From positions 25,953,116 through 26,017,115 of the forward strand of contig OZ023210.1 in assembly GCA_963995525.1 (NCBI GenBank): a stretch of DNA of 64,000 bases, read 5' to 3'. The notes beneath the pieces are model-generated. The model was not told the DNA's origin, searched no databases, and saw only the letters and a list, made by a program, of their open reading frames with translations. This stretch comes from Escarpia spicata (Eukaryota; Annelida; Polychaeta; Sabellida; Siboglinidae). Shown piece by piece: positions 27,201 through 39,200 of this stretch. How positions within the stretch are numbered: position 1 is the stretch's first letter; each line of letters opens with the position of its first letter. The translations under genes and the position numbers were made by a program.

Positions 27201-30200
27201 TTATATTTAATTTGATGATTTAATTGATACGGTGTCGTGACATCGTTTCTTACAACATAATCTGAGCGAACTATCAACAGGATTTCAAAACCTATACAGC
27301 TTTTGGGCGATGAAATTGAGTATTGCTGGCAACATATCAGTACATTTACAGTTGTCGCGGAACTTTGTTGCCCTGTGGAGGCTGTCAAAGTTTTCAGTTG
27401 ATATTTACATCGCAAATTACGTTCGACTCCCGTGATTTTCGCAAGCCAAAAATAAAATGAAAAGACTACATGATATTTTGGGTTTGTGCAGTGGAAAAAG
27501 TGATGTTTCTGTTGTGAAATAAAGTGAGTTTGATCGGAATTATGTGCACCAATTTTGGGACACAGTTAAAGTTATCATATTATTATAATATATTTTTGTA
27601 GTATTTGAGTTTTATATTTCTTCTTTATTACAATTTTTGAAGTTATTCATCTTAGACTGATATATTTTATTTATGTATTATAGTCCTTCAAATACTTTGG
27701 AGCTGTCATCTTTTCAGAAGGCAACTCGTCTCTGAATCACTGTGTTAATCACATGCCGACGTGGCTACGGTATTGACTATTAGCCACATTGGGGAGTTTC
27801 GCAATTGCCAATAATTCGGCCATTTTGGATTCTTTTTGCAATAACTCCACAGAATATTTGATTCCCACTGCCAGTTTTAAAGAATCTTAATATAATATTA
27901 AATTTAGTTATGTAATTATAAAAAATTAATAATCATAATATAAAATGTTATTGAATATTCATTATTAATGAATATAATTGTTTAATTTGAATAGTTTAAT
28001 TTATTCCCTTCTTTTTACCTTTCCCAAAAAATTTACACATTTTTGTTTGTAAAAATAAGGCTTCTGCCACAAAATAAGGCCCGTATTGCAAAATAAGCCC
28101 CATTTAACAAAATAAGACCCCTGTTACAAAATAAACCCCAAGTAATAAAATAAGACCCCTGTTACAAAATAAGCCCCATTTAACAAAATAAGACCCCTGT
28201 TACAAAATAAACCCCAAGTAATAAAATAAGACCCCTGTTACAAAATAAGCCCCATTTAACAAAATAAGACCCCTGTTACAAAATAAGCCCCATTTAACAA
28301 AATAAGACCCCTGTTACAAAATAAACCCCAAGTAATAAAATAAGTTCACTGTTACAAAATAAGGCCTGTGCTACATCTACTATAAAACAAAGCCCCATTT
28401 ACAAATAATAATAATAAGATAACTTCTATTGTGCCTAAATCCTTGGAAACCAAGCTCAGAGGCGCATCAAGACAAAAGGATTGGTCAATCTCAAAATCAA
28501 TAAGCAATATTCCAGTTGTCAACGGATGGGTCAAGACACTAGGGAGCTACGGTGGATAAGCAAGGTTGTAAAGATAAATTTTTAAATGACAACGGAATTT
28601 TGTAATATTTTCAACTGATCTAACACTAAGAGGAAGCATATTCCAAAGAGTTGGTGCAGCAACAGAAAAAGCTCTAGTTCCAATTTTAGTATTGATTCTA
28701 GGAACAAAAAGTAGGTCAGAACTAGATGATTGAAGCTGGATAGGTTTTCTTACAGGAGTAAGCAGTGAATGCAAATAAGATGGTTGCTTACTGGACAGTG
28801 CCTGGTATGTAATGGTGCAGATCTTAAATATTATATGATATCGTACAGGAAGCCAATGTAAAGACTTCAAAAGTAGTACGGAACAAGAAAAATGAGAAGA
28901 TCTTGTAATGAATACGGCAAAGATTACGAATATGATAAAAACAGCAGCGACACGTTTGAGACATGTGTTGTCGGAAATTGAAGATCAAAGATCACTCCTA
29001 GATTCTGCACCGAGGTTGCTGGCATGATATGCTGATTCAAAATATGCATAGGGAAAAAACCATCAAGTTTACTACACTGCATTGGAGTACCAATAATGAT
29101 CGATTCAGTTTTATTTGCATTTAATTTCAACTTGTTGCCAGTCATAAAAGGCCCCTTACTAGAGAATAAGACCTCTGTTACACAATAAGGCTGCTGAGTA
29201 TTACAAAACTAGGCCCCTGCTACAAAGTAAGACCCGTGCTACATATAGAATGTTGAGACTGCCCTGTGTTCCTGAGCCAGACTGTTTCACCCTCGCTCCC
29301 TCTGTGTCAGATCCTCGTGCGGCTGTGTGGTCACATCCCCCCGGCCGAGGAGCTGGCGGACAAGGACGACCTCACCCTCCTCTTCAGTGCCATCACCAGC
29401 TGGTGTCCACCCCACAACGTACCGTGGAGGAAGAGTGCAGCCGAGGTCCTCATGACCCTCTCTCGACACGGCCTCAGTTCAAAGGTCGTCCAATACATAC
29501 ACAGTAAGTTGGTTGGTTTGGTTATGTCGGTGTCAGCATCAGTGACGCAGCATGTAGCTTTGTGCATAGCATGTTGAGGTTATGAAAATGCATGTGTTGT
29601 AGTACAAGTTGTGCTTTTAATTTTGAGTCATGTTGTGTCATAAGTTGGTGACGCAGTGGCACGTACACATGTTGTGGTGTCGATTGGTGTCAGTGTCGGT
29701 GACAAAACTTGCAGCGTGTGTGTATGTAGGCAGCATGTTGGGATTACGATGGTTTGCATATTTTGAAAGTTGTGTCACTGTCATGCCGTGTCATAGGTAA
29801 GTGACGTAGTGACTTGCATATGTTGTGGCACTAATGTCGCACTGTTGTGTCGGGCGATACACATGGTGGATCGCATGTGTATGCCTAGTGTCATTAAGAA
29901 TTTATGCAAATTAGCAATGCAGATTTAGAGCCTAAAGAAATAGGTCAAGTGAAGAACACTCAGGTAAACATACCTGCACACCACTCATAATAAGACATCA
30001 CTGCAAAACTAAATTGATATAATCAGAAGGATGAATGCATGTTTAGAGTGGGCCCATATGCTGTCATCATCATGTGTAAAGAGAAGATAATACTTCTCGT
30101 AGTTTTTGAGCAATTTGAAATTAAAGGATATTTGTCGGTGTCAAACATCAGCGATTACACAACAACACAATCAATGTCAATGTAGTTTTTTTTTGCTGTA

Positions 30201-33200
30201 ATCGCTGATGTTTGACAATATGCTGAATTGTAAAAACAACAAACACTTTATATTTCTCTAATCTGCCATTTATTTCAGGCACATAAAAGAATCAACATGA
30301 CATGACGGCATCTTGTCATAATCATGATATTTGACACCAAAATGGCGTCAAATATCATGATTATGACAAGATGCCGTAATCTGAGACTCGATTTTGCACC
30401 CAAGTGCAATGCACACACCAAATCATTTCATGGGCGATAATGGATGTTTCCCATTCTAATTCTATCCTACTCAAGAAAATTCACGTAAAACTTCTTAAAT
30501 TGGCATTTGAATCCCTGAAACTGAACAAACTAAGAGTCGAACATCTTTATAGGGTCGAACATCATTAAAAATAAAAGATTACTACGTATCTTTTGACGCC
30601 ACAAACCGTGAAATGCGAAATTCCCCATGCGGACTGATTTGACCGGGAAGTGTTACGTAATAAACCCGAAGTGCTGGAAATTTCTATTTAATTTCATGAT
30701 TTATTTGATAAGGTGTCGTGACATCGTTTCTTACAACATAATCTGAGCGAACTATCAACAGGATTTCAAAAAGTATACAACTTTTGAGCGATGAAATTGA
30801 GTATTGCTGGCAAGTTGCTGATGTCATCTCACCAACATATCAGTCGTGGAACTTTGTTGCCCTGTGGAGGCTGTCAAAGTTTTCAATTGATGTTTACATT
30901 GCAAATTATGTTCGACTCCCGTGTCGCTGTGGAGGCTGTCAAAGTTTTCAATTGATGTTTACATTGCAAATTATGTTTGACTCCCGTGATTTTCGCAAGC
31001 CAAAAATGAAAAGATTACATGTTATTTTGGGTTTGTGCAGTGGAAAAAGTGATGTTTCTGTTGTGAAATAAAGTGAGTTTGATCAGAATTATGTGCACTG
31101 GTTTTGGGACACAAAGCGCTGAAGTCAGCTGGGGTCGACTTGTCCGTTTTTGATGGCCGAAATTTGTCGTTCACATCAATATTGAACACGGACACACAAA
31201 ACTTCACTGTATTTGTTAATAATTTTATTTTCACTATCTTATCACACCACAAGCCATTTGAACAGTGTGTTTCGTTTTTTTTTATTTGCATTTAAAGTAC
31301 ATCACCCTTGTTTTACGCATCTTTTGGCAACAAGTCATATATACATATATACAAATGACATATATATACACAAATGAATATTTGACACTATCAACCCAGG
31401 TTACACCTCTTTCTGTGTGTAATTATTTTTCAAGTAATCTATGCTGTAATATTAACCCCTTCTGCCTCATTGCCACAACAGCAAACAAGTTGAGGTCACT
31501 GATTTGAGAACCAAGTCTGGTTGAGTTTGTAACACAGAGTTCAGGCTGTCAGAGTCACCTCATTTATCCTGAATTTTTTATTTAAAAAATATGACAAACT
31601 GCTGTAATTATAACTGATAAAATTAGGGTGTATGACATTTTTCTGTTCCTTTTATACTGGTTTGCACAATTATACAAATACCTGGTTGGGATCATCTAGG
31701 ATTAACTATGCATTAGCGTAGTACCTTTGAAGAAGGAAACTTCCCATCATGAGAAAATAAAATATGCATAAAATGTAATTCCTGTCTAAGCCTTGTGTGT
31801 ATGTTTCTGTTGTTTATTGCACTGATCAAAAACATGGTTACCTTACTTGATGTGTGGATAGCTTCTATAATGTATTACTTGGCATACAGATCATGTGCGA
31901 CTGCATGCGTGCATGTGTGCATGTCACTGACTTGATCGGAGTGTATTGTACTCCTCTGTGTGCCTTGAACAATAACTTGGGAATCAGCACTATTGATGAA
32001 ATGACAAGAATAGAAATGACGCATTGGGGAAGCTTGAGGTTTCTCATAAATCTTTTGTAAAGGGCAGTGGGTCTGTGACGTAGTCACCGTCCTGGGGACC
32101 AATATTATATTATCGTGATGCTGCCATTTAAAATCTCTGTCCATGATAATGTTTCATCCAGTTCTTATGTTCGTGGGTTTGACGTCACAGCAGAATGTTT
32201 TAAACAACATATAGCCTTCGTTTTAGTTTAACATATATATAATGCATCTTTCAAAAATGTGGTCATGCTAATTAGTCATCAAGGCAGTAATTATTGATCC
32301 GGTTAAGTGGTAGACAATTGCTTCTGACTGGAGATGCATATTGATGCTGTTCTGATAAAACCTCGTGTTTTCTTGAGAAAATTCACTTTTTGATACAGAA
32401 CTGTAGAGGACAACATTGCGTTTTTGTTCTCGTGTTAAACCATAAGTGATATTTCAAGTATAAGTTACACAAAAATCCCTGTAAAGATACATGTAAAGAT
32501 ACCAAAAAATGAAATAAAAATTCTCCTGCAAAACTAGATTTTCATTTACGAGGTTTCTTCAGAACACCATTGATATTTGGCTTGTTAAAAAGTAGTCACA
32601 CCCTGTAACTTAGCATTGATGCCCAGAATCATGTTGATTGGATTAAGAAGGCATATCAATAGTAAGGGCAGTCCAATTCAGCGATAAAGAGCAAAAGTGG
32701 GTCCGTCTCGTTATCCCATAACATTAAGGCTACGAATGATCAGAATATATTTTGTTATGATTTTAACAAAATTATGCAATCTGACATTAAATCTAGTTGT
32801 TTGTGACTGAAAATATTTAGTTAACACATTATAGATATGAAAATAAAATATATTGATTTGTGCTTATGGAAACTGCTTTAATGTAGTAGATTGACAAAAT
32901 TGAATAGCAGTGCTACCAAATTTAGTCATTTTAGTTTGGTATATCCAGACGAGCAATTTTCCATTTCCCTGAGTTATGAAGCACTGCATGTATAAGTACA
33001 TTTTGTTTTAGGCATTAATGTTTTTTTTTTGTAAAACATCTATGATTTTGATCAAATAGTGTTCTAATTTCAACAACAACGAACAAATATTATCATATAA
33101 GTTTGCATACTTTTTGCACAACTTATGTTGACCATGATTACATACATAACACCAACATATTTTATCCTGAATAGTTTATAAAATGAAGAAAAATTCCCTT

Positions 33201-36200
33201 TAATTTTAAGATTTCATTGCAAAAGGATCCTGTGCGTAATAGAGAAGTTTATGTTGTGTTCTGTAGCTGCATGTTGTTGCCTACCAGTAGATGTGTTGTT
33301 GTTGCATGTTGTTGTGTAGTCGCTGCATGCTGCATGTGTTGTTGTTGTTTGACTTGCAGGGAAGGGCTGCATGTTGATGTGCATCAATAACCTACACAGA
33401 TTTGTTGATGTCGCTCCTGTGCACCACATTGACGGTATGTATCTCCCATATGTGAAACTTATTTCTCCCCGCAACCTCCCTTAGGAGGTTTCAGGGCAGG
33501 CCAAAGTGTCCTCAGACATGGTTGCAAACTTGTCTGTTTCGTACCCCTCTGGCTAGAACTTAGCTTTACAAATATTTGCAAGTCGATATCATTTCTTGCA
33601 CCAAATGGATACTCTCGGTTCTGCCAGGTCGTGTTCATAATCATCACTATGACAAGATGCAACACATTTAATGTATAAATACCACGGACTGTTCGATAAT
33701 TTTCCTATGGTTATTAGAATGAACAGTGCACTATAGGGGCGCTATCTGTGTCTATCAAAATATGTCTAAAAAACTGTTTAGATCAATTTGATTTGAAACA
33801 TACAACTTTGTTGAAAGTTTGTAGACGTTCTTTACCCTCAATGACCAGTATAAAAGACTAAAGATGTATCTAATGTGAGATCCAGTGAAATATTAGAAGG
33901 CGGCAGAAACTGAGATGGTGACTGTGCTGTTGATGTAATGTGTGTGTTTCAGACAAGGGCTGCATGGCGCTGTGTGTGGACAACATGCGACGTGTGCAGG
34001 AGCTCTCTCCCATTGAGCTGGTTGAGATGTTTGTCACCGTGTTCTGCTTTCTAAAGGACTCGAGTGACGTCTCTCAAGTGCTCCTCGACGACTTCCGCTC
34101 CTACCAGGGATACAACTTCCTTGCTGACTTCCTCCTCAAGTAAGTCTTTGTAGTGTCCATTCCTCCTCAAGTAAGTCTACTTTGTGTCTATTCCTCCTCA
34201 AGTAAGTCAACATTGTGTCCATTCCTCCTCAAGTACCGTAAATCCTGTATTTGTAGCTGCGGCTTTAATTACAGTAGTCTGTAGCCGAAATGATAACGAT
34301 GACGGCAAACTTGGGGTGCGGCTTTAAATATAGTAATTTGCTGAAAAAATTGTGAAAATTGGCTCACTGGGTTGTCAGTAGTGTCGATTTTGCCGTTATA
34401 ACTTGAGTTTTGCCTAACTTTGATACCTCAGTGCGGTAGTTCCATTATTCAACGTTATCCCAGGCATATTTACGTTTAAGAATATTGCGTGTTACCGCAC
34501 TTTTGAGGCATACCTAGCGCCCCGGTTTGCATCAACATACGCTGATATATCGCTCATTTTACGAGCGTGATGCGGTAACGCACGACCGCAGTGGTGCAGA
34601 CTAGTGCCAACCGGGTCACTATTTGGGCTTCAAAAGTGTGCTAAGACACAATATTTTTGTAATATAAATATGCCTGGGATGATGTTGAATGATGGAACTA
34701 ACGCTCTGATGTATCAAAGTTAGACAAAACTCAAGTGCAGTAACTTCTACACAAGTACCGTAATGTTTATAATAAGTGAAAAACTTAACGAAAAAACAAA
34801 GTCGGACATATCAATAAAACATTGTATTACAACTGCCACTGGTGCAAAAATAATTACATAACATATAAAAACCTGTGTCCATAAAGTGTTCAGGAACAAA
34901 GATCAAAACATGTGAAAACATTAAAATCCATCATCATCGAAATCCGGCGCACTGGGCAAACATCTTAAAATAAGATGGCATCATCCATTTCACAACTAAA
35001 ATCCTCCAAAGTCGCTTCCATTGTCGCTATCAAAGAACGCTGCCTGGAACGGCATGGTAGCGTCATCCCTTGTATCTGTGTATGGGCCGTCAGCATCGCG
35101 GACCTTGGCCTGGCATAAACATCTTTGATGATGGCATCAGCCATTCTTAGCAACTGTCCCACACTAGCAGACATCAACTGTAACAACTGTCTGCTTTGTT
35201 CAGAGGCTTGCTCAGGTATCAGGTGTTGATGTTTTAAGCCAAGTTCCAAGCACAACGTTCACACCTTAGCTTTGCTGAAGCCAGGCTTCACCTGATTGTC
35301 AACACAACACCATTACAAGTGCCCCTTAGCACTGGAGTAAATTGCACTTGCCCTGGTACAAGATATAGTGTTATAATCTCACATGCCTGGGTCAACTGTC
35401 TGGAACTGGAAGAAATAGGCCAAACCACAATATTACATCTGTTCTCACCCTGCTTTCCCAAGCAGCACTGCAACTGCAATTATTACATTGTAATTACTAG
35501 CTGTCAATCAAACACCTTTGAAGTCAACACAGCTGGTACAACTGCACTGAACCTGCTCTAGTCTTTGCAATGCATTTATAACATCGACTTTATTCATGAT
35601 TCTACATAAAATGGCATAAAAATAAAACTACTCAAAATATTTTAATAATTCTAGCTTTACCGTATAGCTTAAATGCATGGCTACATTTCGTTCACTGGAT
35701 GTATGGACATTCAACCACCCAGTTATTTTCTGGTAGCATGGTGAAATTTTTTTATTTTTGTTTTCCATTTTGACAACATACACATATAGTAATATTCCAA
35801 CGATAATATAAAATGTGATGTAGTTATTATCAATGCATAACTTCAATCAAGTCTTTTACCAATAAAATTATACCTTATTCATACATTTATGACAATTAAT
35901 AGCAAAGTTATGACTTTATTTATGGAACCTCTTAATTTTTCCTAATTGTGTGCACTACGGAAGTATGTCATAAGCAGGGCTAAAATGGTCTTGACTCAAA
36001 GTCCAGGTGCGGCTTTAAATAAGGTTTTTGCCTGTGACAAACTGCGCGGAGGAAAGTCAGTGGTTAGGTCAAAAGTAGGGGTGCAGCTTTAATTAGGGGT
36101 GCGGCTACAAATACAGGATTTACGGTAAGTCTACATCGTGTCCATTCCTCCTCAAGTAAGTCTTCATTGTGTCCATTCCTCCTCAAGTAAGCCTTTGTTG

Positions 36201-39200
36201 TGTCCATTCCTCCTCAAATAAGTCTTTGTTGTGTCCATTTCACATCAGTAGTATTCCGCAGCTATTCGGTGTGTTTGATGTTGGACTTTGTGAACAAAAA
36301 ACATGCATTTAGCATTGGTTAAACCTTCAAACCCCCACCAATACGTGATGTGAGATTTGCAGTTTTTCTGTCCAAAATGGCTACTTGCAGTTTTCTAGCC
36401 CTCTGAATTGCTACAGTGGTGACATCTAGTGAGGGCTGCATGGCGCTGTGTGTGGACAACATGCAAGTGCAGTGCAACCCTCACTAGACGTCACCACTGT
36501 AGCAATTTATTTCGTCATGCGGTACTTGGTGATGACCAAACCACCCCTCCAGAAGTGATGCTTATCTTGTCTTACTATAATCGTGCTAGTGTATGTTTGT
36601 ATGTGGTTATGTTAAACAATTTATCTTAGACGTCTTGCACCTTGGGTGCCAAACTTTCAGACATTAATCTATATCCCCACGAGTGTAACGTAACACCTAT
36701 ATTTTTTTTAAACTCCCTTATATGTAAAGGTTTCTCCCCTTTTATAGGGTAAATCCATTGTTCGGAACATAAAATATAATGCGCGCAATCGTGTGTGCTT
36801 TCTAACATTTGGTAAATATTGCTACCACGACTTTCATTTATGAACTACCAAGTTATCCCACCAGAAGACGTCCATGTTTGCTAGTTTTTGTAATGTGTGT
36901 ACTTGTGCAACCCCCTGACACACGTGTGTTGCCAGAATGGAACATGACCGGTCAGAGGAGGCGATCCAGGCACTGAGGAACCTCCTACTGCTGGTCGGCT
37001 CTCTCACCACGTGTGGCTACGTCGAGCTGAAGCCCAGCACCGCCAGTGCTGGGTCCCTCTTCCAGATGCCTGGCTTCACCATCCCACAGCCCGTAGGCAA
37101 AGGTAATGTGGCAGTTATACACTCAGATGGTTTGAACTACTCGACAGTGATGCAGGATTTTGGTTTCTATTCGTAACTTTTTATGCAGCGGAGACTTGTA
37201 TGAAAACATTGGTGTATATGAAGGGGTTATCTCAAAATAACGGTGTGTGATTATACGTGAAATTAGTTTCATGTGGAAGTGGGAGTTAGTGGCTGTTCTC
37301 ATGATAGGTCTAAGGGGTTGACAGGAACTGCATGCAGGCATATGTGTTGCTTTGTGATGGCTGGACATGAGTAAAGAACGAGGACATTTTCTTTGATATC
37401 TACAGATTGTTATTAATCAAAGTTTTCAAAAACCTCTTTTGTCCTCTTATTTTTCTTCTTTCATTTTTTCAGCTAAATTCTCCACACACAAAAAACCTAC
37501 TTTATGAACATGTATTTTAGTTACCACAAACTCTTTTTAAACTATAATTCTGCGTGGTGATTTATTTTATATTTTATTTATATTTTAGAAACTGTCATGT
37601 ATTTTAGTTATTTATTATATGAATGTTTTATTATAATCTTATGTAATATATTTACCAATGTATATAATATATATTTTTATAAACTCTTCTTTGATCCCCT
37701 TTACAGTTTATAAAGCCTATGAATGGGGTTGTCCCGGATATGTGGCCCTGTATAGATATTAGTAATAATAACATAAAGGTTTCATGTAGTGGGGCTAAGA
37801 TTGATGACATCATGTTTGTGTATTGTCATCAGTCAGTCTTTTAGATTATCAGATAGAACAAACCATCGTCATCACATTTGAATACTTCACTCTTATCATA
37901 CAAACTCGTTTTAATAATCTGAATTTTATGGCATGATATGGCAGCTGGTGACACTCATTTGTGAAACAGAATTTGCTTACAGTGTATTTGATATCCAGCT
38001 GTTTTTATCAGCATTGAAGAAATGGCAATAAACAAGAGAATGAGGACGTTAGGTGTGCACATGTTTGAGATGACTGCCTATGGTTTCAATGTTGAACCTC
38101 GGTTGTCGTGTGTCTTGTTGCTACTGCATGGTGTGTTTTAAAGCACGTGTTGTATTTCCTTTGCTGCTGCTAATGTAGTCGGCAGAGGCAAGTGATCAGA
38201 TCCCAACATCCACCCCTTTCTTTACCACCTTCCTCCTGTCTTGTTCTCCATTACAGCACTGTCAAACTATCCTAGTGCAGTTTCTAATAGTTCTCGGTGT
38301 CGAAACCATAAACTCTGTGTTCTTCTTTGTTCCCGTGTAGAAAACTAATTCAGTTTCAGAATCTGGCCGCCTTGTCATGTCTTTAGAGCTTGTGTGTTGG
38401 TTATTCCATGTCATAATATATGCCAATTGGTTGATGGGCACAAATTGCACGTATTTATCACCATAATTTTAGAAACAGTGCCAAAATTGAGCTCTGTCAT
38501 CCAAGTGGTCCTTGAGATATGGATCAAGTTATCAGTTTAATAACAGTGGTTGCTACCTAATCTTTGTTACATTTAATAATTATTTTTAAAAAGTAATTTA
38601 CCATATCTTACAAATTGTACTGGAGTTCAGAGCCAAATTTAAGATTTTCTCATTTTTCACAGTAATGTGTAAAGTTGGAATTCTTTCAAGTTTGCACGAT
38701 ATTTCAGAAGACATGGAATGACTCATTTATTATCTGTACTTGTTTTAAACATATTTGTTTTAATAGTAGTTTTACTTTGGTTAATTTCAGCATGTTTCTT
38801 CCATACATCATTAAATTATAATTTAGTTTCTCTGATGCTGATTGTCACTAATTAAAAGTTTGAGCATGATACTTTTAGGCTAGCTACCTTTTTTTAGCTA
38901 TGACCCAACTTTTAGAACATTTTTAAGGTCAGCTGTTTGTTTCATACCTTACTGTGTTTTAAATACTTTCATTTCTTTTTATTTATATATGTTATCATAG
39001 ATATAGGTAGTTGTAGTGAAAGTTTAGTAGTTGGATTACATTGACTCCAGTTACTGACATCATCAGTATAAGAGGATTATTAAACACATTTTGGCACAAG
39101 GAAATATCTTATTACTAATTAATATAAAATGTTAACAAGTTTGAAAGAAAAATGTTTGGGAAACATTTCTGGTATTAACTGGCAATATTTGAGCATTTTC

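Larger units (their letters stand above)
34125..36243 (+). repeat. 31-bp minisatellite copying exon 5 end and donor, split by a transposon
   Basis: Units of ATTCCTCCTCAAGTAAGTCT plus about 11 bases ending TGTGTCC run from the exon end to 34235, then resume at 36126-36243 after the 1.9-kb TIR element. Each of about seven units repeats the exon-derived CTCCTCAA and a full GTAAGT donor; one copy has lost it (CAAATAAGT). The exon itself supplies the first unit. Confidence 0.9.

Noticed and set aside
33360..33434. Exon 4b as a mutually exclusive replacement of exon 5
   Set aside because: It matches only the first 25 codons of exon 5 and cannot replace the rest, so a cassette exon is the better reading.
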